From Monarcha castaneiventris obscurior (taxonomy: Eukaryota > Chordata > Aves > Passeriformes > Monarchidae): a DNA stretch of 64,000 nucleotides. The notes under the pieces are model-generated. The model was given only the letters and a program-made list of their open reading frames with translations, had not been told where the DNA came from and did not search any database. Positions 1-12,530 of the stretch are shown here, piece by piece. The translations under genes and the position numbers were made by a program. The stretch lies in the NCBI GenBank assembly GCA_026261815.1, contig JAMPIT010000258.1:11647501-11711500 (forward strand), read 5' to 3'. Within the stretch, counting starts at the first letter, position 1; the number at the start of each line of letters is the position of its first letter.

Positions 1-33
1 CTAGTACTTACACCATGGATGCATCAGGTAAGC

Positions 34-39
34 TTTATT
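34..39 (-). promoter_or_regulatory. Candidate distal poly(A) signal
   Basis: Another minus-strand AATAAA lies near the window edge, about 1.08 kb after the PIGK stop. If used it would give a long 3' UTR isoform. Its downstream element would lie outside the window. Confidence 0.2.
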
Positions 40-628
40 CTGATTAAGGTACAGAACAAGTTCCAAAAGCACAGGGCAAAAGCTTCTCCTCACTGACAGA
101 CGTGTTTCTACACATGTACAAATGTGCTCTTCTCTTTGCAAATATCAATATATTATACAGACAAAAGCCTTTTAGCATACATTCATCAGTAAACGTCCAG
201 GAAGAACAAATCAATATGCCAAACCAGAATTTACAAAACACAGGTGACAAAGCACATTTTCTAAGGGCTCAGAAAGTACAGAATACAATAGTACAACTTA
301 TAACATTTTTCATCCTGATGCCAGAGTTGATTTTCTTCAGTGCAAAAATCCAGTGCATTGAAAATCCTGAAAGCATCCAAGTCCATACTGTATGCAGTGA
401 AAATACAACACCTATGAAGGGTTTCTAAAGGACATGGTGAAGTCCTTTCATGGTTTTTGACCTTCTTTTTAAGTAGACTCAATGAGATCATCATTTTCTT
501 TTTGCTTTCACCAACTCACAGAATTCTAGACTCAAAACTGCCTAAGGTGAAAGGACTGATCTAAGGGTTGCATTTACCAGGACAGAAAAAAGAAGAAGAA
601 AAAAGAAATCAATATATTCCAGAGTATT

Positions 629-634
629 TTTATT
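629..634 (-). promoter_or_regulatory. Candidate PIGK poly(A) signal, second
   Basis: AATAAA on the minus strand, about 480 bases after the stop. It is followed 25-50 bases downstream by a long T-rich tract (minus strand, about 607-577) that resembles a cleavage-stimulating downstream element. This makes it the best candidate among the signals seen. Confidence 0.45.
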
Positions 635-689
635 TTTGTGAAGAAAGCTTTCAATACGTCATGCCAAAGTCTGCAAAGTGGGTAAAGTT

Positions 690-695
690 TTTATT
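690..695 (-). promoter_or_regulatory. Candidate PIGK poly(A) signal, proximal
   Basis: AATAAA on the minus strand, about 420 bases after the PIGK stop codon. No obvious GT-rich element follows in the next 40 bases, so it may be the weaker of two closely spaced signals. Confidence 0.35.
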
Positions 696-1113
696 GACAA
701 AATGACATCTTAAGTAACGTTCTGCACAATGTCCAGTTCTTTAGTAATAGGTGACTTCTTCTAAGATTTACTTTGAAGTACGGTGGAAAGAATTTGCCCA
801 TTTACAATCCAGAAGCAACCTCAGAAATCCTGTTACTGGGTTGAGGTCCTGCACCTTTTTAAGTTTAACCAGACAGAAAAAATGTTCAGAAAAAAATATG
901 TTCAAATCAGGACAAAGTGAAATAACAGTAACATTAAAACCATTTGTTAGAATCTTTCCAGAAAAAGGGGCAGAAGAGATGACTTCAGAAGAACCTTTAG
1001 AAGTGAGATGTCCACACAGTGATCCAACAGAAACATAATCCACATGCAGAGAACACAGGTGATACCCATGAACCCAAAGTAGCAGCCAATGCAAGTATCT
1101 TGTTTGCTCCAGT

Positions 1114-1230
1114 TCAGAAGACATGTTTCATGTGCTTGATTCCATATGTTTTGAAGAAAACCATGATGATCAATGCCCAGAGTCCTAAAATAAACCCTCC
1201 AGGAGGATGCCAATCCTTTTGTTTTGGTTT
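1114..1230 (-). CDS. PIGK: PIGK exon 11 (transmembrane helix and stop)
   Basis: Thirty-eight codons and a TGA stop. After KPKQKDWHPPGG comes a single hydrophobic span, FILGLWALIIMVFF, and then the short tail KTYGIKHMKHVF. PIGK is a type I membrane protein, so this helix anchors the subunit in the ER membrane within the transamidase complex and the tail is cytosolic. Human ends MKFIF and this copy ends MKHVF. The acceptor is ccttttttttctag, in phase 0 with exon 10. Confidence 0.97.
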   Translation of the reverse strand, partial: KPKQKDWHPPGGFILGLWALIIMVFFKTYGIKHMKHVF

Positions 1231-4145
1231 CTAGAAAAAAAAGGAGAAAATTTGTACTTAGTTCTCACAATAAGCAGTACACAGTGTTTATCAAATGCAA
1301 AAAAACCAATCCTTGCAGTAGAACAAAATACCAATAAGCTGTATTTCTTCATGAAATAGAAGCATTTTTGTGATGTGATGGGGAGGTTAATGGGAGGCGA
1401 GCTGCCACTCCTGACAAGGGAGGGTAAGTACCACAAAAAGGCCACTGGAACTGTGCCCGAGACACCACTTTGCCTGTGTGCATTGGTATTGTGGGACATC
1501 TTCCAACTCGTTTGTTTGGACAAATTTTCTTATATTTGGTCTCATGTTAATACAAGAGAAAAATTCTGTAAGTATGAAAAATAGCGCCTACAAGTGAAAA
1601 TGTGAAAGAGAAAAGAGTATTGTTTTTCTACTACCTGTTTTCTACAGCTGCTTTTGTACTCAGAATTGTGTGAATAAACAGATATCTGACCACTTAAGAA
1701 GTGAAGACTCATCATTACAGGAATATCATAAAACAAAATAGAACCGATTTCAATGTCAATCACATTTCCCAGGGGCCTCACTGAGTCTGTCTTTCCCTAA
1801 TGTAGAAATATATTCTGTAATTCTAACTTCTGCTCCTCTTCAACAAATTTTTCATCTTCAGTAAAAAGTCCTACACTGCAATTGAAGGCCTTTTCTGTCT
1901 CACACATAGCAGCTAGACAAGATGAAACTTGCCTGTCGTCTTCCTCCCCTTATTAAACCAGAAACTGAGATACTCCACAGTCAGTGAATAGAGAAATGGA
2001 TTGTAGAGGATAAGAGCTGCCATGCACCCCAAGATTTGTCTCTGGGGCTAAGAATAAGGTGACTATATGAATGCAAAATTTTAGTTAAGACTATCATGAC
2101 AAAAATACCAGAATTATAATATTCAGAAGTGTAACTCAGTCCCTCAGGCCTGTGCCTACTCTAGCCCTCAGCAGGTATGTTTTACAGATCTTCTGGGCAG
2201 ACAGGGATGATTTACTATTACGATAATAAATACTGAAGCGCTTGCTGAGATTTTTATTCCTGCCTTGCTGAAAGATTTGCACCATTTTGTCCTTGTGCAG
2301 AATGAGACACGAGGGGCACAGAGCATTTAGGTTTTGTTGCATTTAAGTCAAGTTTAAAATTCTCTCTCTGCCAAGTGAATAACTGTTACAAAAGAGGTTG
2401 CTTTTTTAATTTCAGCATCAATCCACACAAAGCAGCTTGTTGTTCTCTGCTAAATGTACCAGGAGGCTGGTGAACTTTAATGCAAGAAGGAACAGTTTGC
2501 ATTGTCTGTTCTTTCAAAACAGCTTTCCTATCAACACAAAAACAATGCTTGTTGATTGCTCAGCTCCCACTTTCTAAACAACACAGTCTTAGCTTTAGGA
2601 TTTTTCTTTATGTATTGTGCCTGAAATTAAAAAGTAGAACAAATAGTCACATCACCTGAGACACCCAAAGACTTTGGCAGTCTGAAAAATTAATGATTTT
2701 ACTCTGATACAGGAATCACAAAACCAGCATTATAATTTACATCAGCCCCAACAAATCCAAAGATGTGAGCAGAGCAGGCGTCTCTGTATGCAAACCACTG
2801 AACTCCCTGAGCAGCACTCGTCAGCTGCAGCGTGTGCTGTTGGTGATCTGCCACCTTGCTGATATTCACAACTGCACATCTCCACATAAACATCTCTGAA
2901 AATCAACTCTGCCTGTTCAAAAGGCTGCCAGCACAACTCGCTTCTGAGAGTAACAGCACATGACACTTCTCCACACAAAGGGACTTTCTTGTTTAAATCT
3001 TCCTAATTAACCTGTAACTTCGTATGCATCTTGCAGTGCCTGTTCCATCAATCTCTTTGTACTATCAATCTTTCCCTTCTTGGATCTCAGACAAGTATCT
3101 TACCACAAAGTGGCACCTGACCCTTCTAGACAAATGACTTCAATTTGCAGCCAGTGACACTAAAAGCCGCTCTTTCCTATTTTGTATAGAACACGTAATT
3201 TAATTTCTTTAAAGAATTTATATGAATAAATATTTATAAGGTGATCTATGAGTATGGTTTTACATTTTGTCATGTCATGTACTGAAGTCTCCATGGAATT
3301 GTGCAAGAGAAGAGAGGCCAGTGCAGCAGTGGCTCCACACTGGGAAATCAAGGACATATATATAGTCAGTTTAAAGTAATGGGATGCAATGTTAAAATGT
3401 AAAGGATTGAAACCATGACGGCATGACAAAAATTATATGAGGCTGTGCAAGAGCTACATACTCAGTAATCTTAAAAATAAATTATCTTAGTAAGAAAGAT
3501 TTACAGACCCAGAAACTGACATCTACATGCATATACTAAAACACAATAAAAGGGCAAAAAGATGCAACTCAACACGTTGAGTATCTGTAAGTCAATATCT
3601 GTAAATGGTTAATTGAGCACAAAATCATACTGAAATAGGCCAGTATTTTCCACGAGGACATCAAAACCTTATGAATATCTAAAATGGGATTACACAGATT
3701 CACATTCAAACCTACAAAGTATACCTGCAAGAGCTGAAATACCTGATTTCATTTAAATTAACTTGCTCGTCGATTCCCAAGAGGCTTCACCACTGAATTG
3801 AAAATATAATTAGTTGTCAAACTAACAAGTTCATCTTTCTAAAATCTTAACAAATACAACACAGAAAGTGTCAATAACCAAACTCTGCCCAGGTGGGCAC
3901 GTCAGCTCAGCAGCAAAGAGTGCTGGAGTTCCTTTACAAAAGGCTGCTTTTGGCAGCTGTGCATGGGCCCATCTGCATGGGAGATGGAGCCACTGCTCCC
4001 ATGACCTGTGCCAGCAGTGCTTGTCACACAGGCTCGCAGGACAATTCCAGCTGTACCCCTGCCAGCACAGCGCCAGCAACTCCTTCCTGGGCACTGCTGG
4101 GTCACCCCGAGCGCTGCCGGTACCAGGGTGGCGGTGACGGAGCGT

Positions 4146-4668
4146 GGCACCGGCCCGAGCTGGCACCGGCCCGAGCTGGCACCGGCCCGAGCTGTCACCG
4201 GCCCACACTGCCATTGCCCCACAGTGTCACCGCCCCACACTGCCACCGGCCTGAGCTGTCACCAGCCCACACTGCCACTGCCCCACAGTGTCACCGCCCC
4301 ACACTGCCACCGCCCCACACTGCCACCGGCCGGAGCTGTCACCGCCCCACACTGCCATTGCCCCACAGTGTCACCGCCCCACACTGCCATTGCCCCACAG
4401 TGTCACTGCCCCACACTGCCATTGCCCCACACTGCCACCGCCCCACACTGCCATTGCCCCACAGTGTCACCGCCCCACACCGCCACCGCCCCACACTGCC
4501 ACCGGCCCATACTGTCACCGCCCCACACCGTCACCGCCCCACACTGCCACCGCCCCACAGTGTCACCGCCCCACACTGCCACTGCCCCACAGTGTCACCG
4601 CCCCACACTGTCACTGCCCCACACCGTCACCGCCCCACACTGCCACCGCCCCACAGTGTCACCGAGCT
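4146..4668. repeat. 16-bp GC-rich minisatellite, 32 full units
   Basis: A tandem array of a 16-bp unit, approximately GYCACYGSCCCACACT. From 4146 to 4657 it is exactly 512 bases, so 32 units stay in register with no net insertion or deletion, and a partial unit follows to 4668. The first three units are a separate subtype (ggcaccggcccgagct), and later units alternate between subtypes ending in cacact and cacagt, giving a higher-order period of about 32 bp. Because 16 is not a multiple of three, all three plus-strand frames stay open and encode the same His/Pro/Thr-rich 16-residue repeat. That explains the overlapping open frames of about 150-275 codons here, which I do not consider genes. Confidence 0.95.
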
Positions 4669-5010
4669 GGAAGCCAAGCAGGGATGGGACACCCTCCCAT
4701 AAACACACGAGTGCCTCAATCATGCTGCTGCAGAAGCTGCTGTGGCTATTTTGTGTAGGCAAAAGGGGAAGAGTCACAGAGATTTCTCCTAATGGGAAAG
4801 ACTGCTATAGTAAGAAAGAATCACTTTAATAGCAAATGAAAATCCTTTGTAGATCCACATAATGCAAAAAGATTTAGAAAAGCCAGAATTTCTTTCTATG
4901 CTTAGGCCAATTCTGTGGCCGCAAGCAATGCCTAGATAAACTATCTCTTTATATCAATTTTAGCATTGATCAGAAAGCATTAATGAAAGTAAAGTTTTTC
5001 AGAGATTCCT

Positions 5011-5027
5011 AAAAAAAAAAAAAAAAA
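5011..5027. repeat. Poly(A) run
   Basis: Seventeen consecutive A on the plus strand. No upstream retrogene or poly(A) signal was recognised, so it is listed only as a homopolymer. Confidence 0.8.
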
Positions 5028-8000
5028 TCAGTAGTTCTCCTATGAATATTGCCTAGTTCAGAGTCTTATTTCAGGAAATTTCTGTGAGATTCAGGCAATT
5101 TTTACAAGTCAGGCATTTTCTCACCTGCAAGAAAATGCTAAATGGACCAAAACCATGCTAAATGTCACAGTATTTCGATCTGCAATTTATTATGTATCAC
5201 TATTATGTTCCAAATTGATGTCAGAATGTGTACTGTTAAAAGACTACAGACTGGTTGCACTACCTACAAATTACACAAAACTTGTTCATATTTGGGACTG
5301 CTGTGGAGGAACAGAGGCAACACTCTTTCTGTTCAAGTTATTCTGAATTCCATTGTTGTAGTACCCACCTAAGAACTGCTTCTGTAACCGACACATTTAG
5401 GTATTGCGATTTACATCACAATACAATGCCATTACAAACACCCTCTTTATCCCTACAATAATAGCAGTAACACACAGGTGAAATGCACATTCCAAATGGT
5501 ACAATCTGTCATGAGCAAATACATTTAGCAGCTTAAGGACTCGTCATTATGGAATTGCTGGAGGTTCCAAATTAAAAAGACAGGTAGCTAAGCAACAGCA
5601 AGCTTCCTCCTGTGAACGGTTTTCTGTTGTACGCTCTCTAGTTCTGGTAGACTCATTATCCTGTGGAACTTAAAAACAGTTAACACAGAGTTGCTCCAAG
5701 TACTGTAATTAAGGAGAGGATAAAACAGTGTATTTTCAAACTGGATGGGTCTATAGGGACCTGAATGGAAAGTATCCAAGACTTTCAATGTAGGTGTTTC
5801 ATAAAACATGCAATACATGTTACTCCAATTAAAATGAACTTTATGAAAAAAAAAAAATTAAAAAGCTGAACTGGTAATTAGATGAAGAATGGTTAAATTT
5901 AAAAATGTTACATCACAACAGAAATATGATTTAAAACATCACATACTAACATTTCATGAGGACAACACTGTGTAAAACTTATCTATAAGGATAAATTTAA
6001 CAGTGTTTTCCACACTAGACAACTGTCAGATTATACTATCCAACAGAACTCTGCTTGTCTTAGTGTTCTGAATAAGAACAAAAATATTGGTACAGTAAGC
6101 TTTGGGTTAAACTCAGAATCCACATGTCGATAGTGGCAGCACAGAAAGCCATGCAAACAGTCAGGAATTAAGTAATTCCCAAATGAAACGGGGATACACA
6201 AAATTCCTCAATCTCCTCCAGCATCTTTTTCCAAAGAGGGCTTTAAGAAAGGGTGCAAAAGCTTAGAAATGAATGTGCACATCATCCTTGTAGCAGGGGA
6301 TGTTCTCCCCAACATGAGGCAGATGGTGTGTGTTTGTACCAGGAGTGCAAAATATCCCTGTGCAACTGCACAAAAATAACACATCAGAAGCGCTGTGAGC
6401 CAGCGAGCCCATTAAAGTGGCAGCTATTGGATTTCAAATTAATCCCTGCTTAATTCTCGCTGCAGTTTCAGCACCGAGTGTCCTAGACCCAGTTCTGGCC
6501 TATTTATTGCAGCTCACGTGGTATAAAACATCACGGAGGGCTCTGGGGCTGCCTGGCAGACAGCAGCAGCTACAACCCAGAAAAGAAGCTGTGCACATCC
6601 TCTCTGGGGTTCTCCAGCTCCCCTAGTCCTGGGGGTCAGCAAGCACTCGCAGGGAAGTGAAACATTTGTCTGTGCAGTGCTTGCAGTCAGGGATGAATTT
6701 TATATATTTTGGGGGGTGAATTTCCAAATTTTCTTCTTGGTCATTCTTCATAGTTTCTCAAGGTGAGGAACTACTGCAAAGACCAATATTGAAATCTGTA
6801 AAAAAGATCCACGTCTCAAAACAGGTCTTTGAAATTCAAGGCAAACCTCAGATCCGCAACTGAAACAACCCACCTGCTTCTCATCTCAGAAAACTGATCT
6901 CAGACTGAAGGAAATTCCTTGGAAAAGCTAAATTCTGCTACACAGCGCACTGTGCCAATAGCACACTAAGTATTTTCTAGAGGCACTCTAACAACTCAGG
7001 TTTACTTGCAATTTAGAATTTCAAACTGGGTAATCCTTTCAATTTGTGCGACAAAGCACACAACAAAGTTTATTTTCAGAATGAATGTATATGTATCACA
7101 TGCAAATCACAGCATAAAGTATGTCCTCAAAGCTTTCAGTGAAGTCTGCACTTCTAATTTGTCGGGTACAGTTTGGATTTTGGGGTCTTTGCACAGGAGT
7201 GGGAGAAATCAAATAACTCCAGCCATCAAGTAATAGTTTAATCCTTTCTGTGCCCACAGCAAGATTAAAGTCATAAGAGAACTCCAGCATAAATGGTGCC
7301 TGTTAATCTGCAAAACAATTTAAAGTACTTTTGTCTAATCTCTCAGTTTGTATTTAACCACAGCGCCATGATTACTGATATCTCCAATATTAATAAAATA
7401 ATGAAGAAAGTTCATTCATCAACAACAAAAACTCACAGAGGGTATGGGAAAAAACAGCAGCTAAACTAAATTAACATCAATACCAACAACTGCATTTTAA
7501 TATTTACTTTGTGTAATCATTGTAATAGGAACAATACTGTTATGATAGCTTTACTTTTTCATTTCCTTCTAAAATTTGTAATCTATAAAGGCTTTTTTAA
7601 AATGAGCTTCTACTTATTATTGCCTATTTTCAGAGTTATGTCTTAGCATTTCACAGCACTATAAAGTGCTTTCAGTGGTTCAACAATTATTCACTAATCT
7701 TCCAACCTGTGATACAATACATAATCTACAACTTCTAATCAAAGGGAGCCTTGCCAGCACTGGGGAACCAGGGCAGTTGAATTCCTAGATAAGCCAGTGC
7801 TCAAGTGAGTGATGCCAGCCCAGCAAACACAACAGGGATTGCACCAGGGGGACTCCAAACACAGCTGTGTGATTTTCTGCACCCAGAGTCAATACACGTG
7901 TCTCTGGACTGGCAGCAGGAACCATTCCTACCTGTCCTCAACAACCTGGCAAAGGGCTGAGCTCTCACCTGCTCTGCTGACACTGAGCTACATATTGGAA

Positions 8001-11000
8001 TTCACAAATGCTTTAGAGAGGACATGAGAAAAGTCATAGTATAAAGTTGTATTTAGAAAAAAAAAGTGCAACTACTTCTATTTAAGGTATGCTAACCGAA
8101 TGGTTCTTTATATTTTAATCAAATTCATACCTGCATGTGAAGCCATGATCATGATTTTCCACAAAAGGACACCTAAGTCGACAGCAAATATATGAATTGC
8201 ATTTGCAAACACAAAGGTTCACACCAACTGAAGCATGCAAAAATACCAGATGAGCAGCTTAATTAAGTAGACTTGGTATTCAAAACTCAGTCACCGCTAC
8301 TTAGAGAAGCATGCTCCTTTTTTAATATGCTTATATTTAATTAATTTAAACAAGAGGAGGATTATTAGCAAAAACAAGACTAAAAGCAAGACTTCAGTGC
8401 TCAGTGTCATGCCACAAATGGAAAGATAAACTCCTTGAGGTGCTTACTCTGGAGGGGGTCAGAAAATGACAAAAACACACACTGGTGAGGCAGAACTCAG
8501 CAGGGAGAAGCCTCTAAAAATGATCAGATATAAAAGCAACTCACTTGCTGCTACTGAAACTTTGGGTTAAGCAGAGATAGCAGAGAACAAAGGAGGTGGA
8601 AAAGGGTGTGAAGGCTGCTAGAGGGACAAGGATATTTTGCATTCACAAAAATACACTGGTGTAAATAGGGCCAAGCCATTCTCAGAGCACTATTTTTCCA
8701 AGAGCATGCACTGCTCACCTTCCCCTGGGAAAAGATTAGCTCAGTCTTCTACTGTGCAGGCCCCGTTCACACAAATGCAACATCCCACTGCCAGTGGGAT
8801 CACAGCAGAGCCAAACTCAGCTCTGCAGAGCCAAGGCCCCCACACATGGGCACATGCACTCATGGGCTCCCACCTATTTCGTCTGGGATCATTATTCCAA
8901 GTACCAGCCTCATCCAGCCCAGCCTTTGAGGAGCACAGCACTCCTGCTTCCTCTTGGGAACTCTCACTTGGATTCCCCTTAGCATCTCTCTGAACCACAA
9001 GGTGAGTCTACTCAAATGCTTTTAAATCAATTTTTCTAAGGAAGGTTTTATTCCTAATCTTACAAAATTAATTGTATGCTTAGAACTTTCATTAGGAAGT
9101 GTAATTTTGAGCATTCAAATTCAAGCAAGGTTTTTTCTGTTTATACAGAGAAACGATGATGTTCACAAATTATTATGCTGTTTCTTTCAAAGTAGTAGTG
9201 ATGGTTCCAATCACACTTCTTTTTCTTCACATCCCATAAGTATCTATTAATTTACTGCCAGGTGACAGGCTGTATTAACAACAGATGTTAGACTGCATTA
9301 GCTCTCTTACCAAGTATGCCATATTGAGTACAAGATCTAATCAAATACTTCAACAGCTACATTTGAAATCCAAATAAGTATTCCTTATTCACATAGTTTT
9401 TAATGTCCATTTCTCAAATCTCTACAGCTATAATTTAAAAAGGTCTCCGTTACTCTAAGCTCTCTGCTGCATTATATGCGTGTGCAGTTAAGCTCCACAT
9501 TTTCCAGCTCCAGCTTGCACAACTTGAAACAGCATTACACTGAAGAGCCAGGCATGACAAAATGAATGGAGGGAGAAGCAGGGCTGAGGCAAAAGATGAC
9601 TTCACACTCATAAGAGCAAGATCAAGTATGCAAGTGTTTTTATTATAATACATTTTCATTTTCAGTGAGAAACCTGTGAGTAACGGCTGCTGACAGGCTG
9701 GATTGTTCCCCACCACCACCCAGCTTTTAAAGGTGATTATGTAGTTTTGTACTCATAAGCCAAACAAGTTTATGTTGTATGTACTCTCTTATGGGACCAG
9801 AAAAAGAGGAAAAGGAGAAAGACCTGTTCTGAAATATCAACCCAATACTTTTGGGTACTCTAGCTGCTATAGAAAAGAAATCATAAAATGTGGACATGGC
9901 AATCATACAGGTTCTTTTTTAGTGGCTGCACATAATTACACCTACACAAAAAAGCCATTTCTGTTACACTTGGAACGTCAAAGGACAGGGAGTTCCAGAG
10001 AGCAGATCCATTCCTGCAGAGGTTTTGTAGGCATTGAGAAAGAACAGCATATTTATGGTATCAAAAATAATAACTGTTCCCATGTGACATTTGCATGACA
10101 TGGGTCACTAATACTATGTGGGGCTCAAAAAGAGCATCCTTCTGGAAGAATGAACGACTGTAGCTGAGGACACACCCTCCCACAGACTACCACATGTAAC
10201 ATGAACAGAATCAACAGCTTCCAAAAGGGTCTCTAAAAAGGATGAAACCACACATTTTTATCTAGGGGCAAACCAGTTGCACCTTTCCTGCCTCCATCTA
10301 CACTAACCACAGGTTACTATTGACGCCCTGCTGTCACTCAGTCCCCTCCAAGCACCACTCATCACTCATTTGTCAGCCATGTATTTGCAGATGGGCTTTC
10401 ATGTTAAGCACTCCTGAAAATAACGCAATCACTGGCTAATTCACAGGAACAGGGAACCACAATGTCAGTGGTGAGGCCTCATCCTGGAGAGAGCTGCCTA
10501 AAGCAGGGTCATTACAGATGGAATCACTTGCACAAGGCTGAATCACAAGCCCATGCAAAGAATTTGCACAGGAATGATGATGCAGGACGCTGTCTTGTCT
10601 GTCCAACAGTATGAACACAACTGCTCCATTACCAGAGTCTTCATTCATTTACCCCTTCCATTCATTCTTCAAATGGAAATGATTTCATCAAATTTCAACC
10701 CTCTGAATTATTTAGGAAAACAATTCTAGACGGAGCACTAGAGAGCAGCCTGCCAATATCTCTATCTGTGGCCATTCATCAGTCCTGTCAAGAGCTCGTG
10801 AGTTACATTTCTGTGCTCCTCACAGCATGCTACTGAAGAGTAAACAAAACGTAATTAACACAAAAAATCACCAGTAACACCTAGGATTACATGGTTAAGT
10901 GGGATAAATGTGTGAATATATTTGGAGCTAACAGTGCCTTTCCCTGAGGAGAAGTGTTCAGAAAAGGTATTTGCTGTCACAGCACTGCAAAATACATCGA

Positions 11001-12510
11001 GATTGATAACATTTATACTTTTTCCTTATCAATGCAAGCTTATTGGTAACAGCTACTTTTTATGCTGCATAAGTTCAGAAGAAATACAGTAGACAGAAGA
11101 AAAAATCTAGCAAAACTCCTACTGCTAATTTTACTACTCACTGGAATACCATTTAAATAAACACTGTCTATCAGGGAAGCTTTCATGCGTAAACAATAAA
11201 AAAGTAATGATTAATAAGAACTGTACAAGGTTATGTGAGAAATGAAAATGTTACACAACACTGAACAGACACCAGAAAATGGAATTAAATCTCGCATCTT
11301 GGACAACCTACTATAAAATACTTCAGTAATCTGCTTTATATAGGAAGGTCCTGGTCCCGCATATATTTAGTGACAGGTAACAACTCGGTCAAAAATTTAG
11401 TCTTACACTCAAAATAAACATATGCTTATACACACACTAACGTACAAAATTCAGCAATAAAGTAAGAATAAAGACTCAGATACATTTCCCTTTGCCTAAA
11501 GATCTTACAGCAGCCTTTCCCTTCCTCTACCCAACACACATCCACGCTCACACTTGGCTGTCTCATTCTCACCATTATTATTCCAGGGACACAAATACAA
11601 CCCATCAGAAACCAGAGAACTCATTTATCAGCCACAGTGGCTGCTGACTCTCCTCTCCAGGCCTCATCTCACCAAAACTGCATGAGCAACACTGTACTTT
11701 TAGTCAGGTAATTCCCAAACACAGCTTTGGGGAGAGAAGGGCTAAGGAACAATCAGACCACTCTAAGGTTCGTGTGAAGAGACACTGGAAGTGGGTTTTA
11801 ACAGAAGCCATTCAGCAGCACCAGAAAAGTGCTGAAGCAGAATGTGCCTCACTCCTGCAATACAGCAAACCTCTGTTCTTTCACCAGTTTCTCCTGCAGA
11901 CAAAGCCAGAAAAATTCTCAACAAATTGGGCATGATTTGGGGATGCCAAAGGCAGCATCTTCATAGCCCAAACAGGCTTCTGCAGAACAATCAGCTGCAA
12001 GCTAGAAAAGGGGCCCGTTCCCTGCATATAAAAACTGAAGTTTCATTAATCAATGACCACTAAGGAGCATTGCTCACTTTTACATTTGCCAGGAAGTCTC
12101 ATTCCAAATGCAACATCTGGTCCACCAAAGTCTCCTCCTAGGGAACAGCAAAACTGATCACCAAAATGAAAGTAACTCTGGAACAGTATTACTGCTGTTA
12201 ATCCTGTATTTAATAAAAGTGATTTAATTCACCATTAATAGCATTTGATAAATCAGTTTTCTGTTACCTAGGGAAGTCCTAAAATTTGTTCTAGGTCAAC
12301 CATAAATTTTGAATTACTACACCACAGCAATTTATAGGTTGTTCCGATATAGACAAGATTTATATTTTTTTAATTTAAGAAAGATTAAAAAAATAAATGT
12401 AGCAGTAGTTCTTCATTCCACGATATCTTCAGCTTTTACTATACATTAAAAGACAATGAATAAACTAATTTCTTTTAAATGTAGACTTTTAATACTACTG
12501 TTTACAATAG

Positions 12511-12530
12511 TAATAATAATAATAATAATA
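12511..12530. repeat. (TAA)n microsatellite
   Basis: About 6-7 uninterrupted TAA units followed by A-rich imperfect repeats, in intron 10. Confidence 0.85.

Larger units (their letters stand above)
1..1113 (-). other. PIGK 3' UTR and downstream flank
   Basis: The stretch after the PIGK stop codon contains no conserved reading frame that I recognise. At least the part from 1113 to about 600 is likely 3' UTR, because the first AATAAA signals on the minus strand lie at 690-695 and 629-634. In human the neighbouring gene on this side is ST6GALNAC5, convergent with PIGK; I see no coding sequence for it here. The short open frames on both strands look like chance. Confidence 0.6.

Noticed and set aside
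102..494. Open frames after PIGK on both strands
   Set aside because: They lie in the 3' UTR or downstream flank, are short, and show no recognisable product; the two strands overlap.
3893..4829. Overlapping plus-strand open frames of 156-273 codons
   Set aside because: They are produced by the 16-bp tandem repeat, which has no stop codon in any plus-strand frame. Three frames encoding the same repeat, with no domain and no splice context, argue against a gene.
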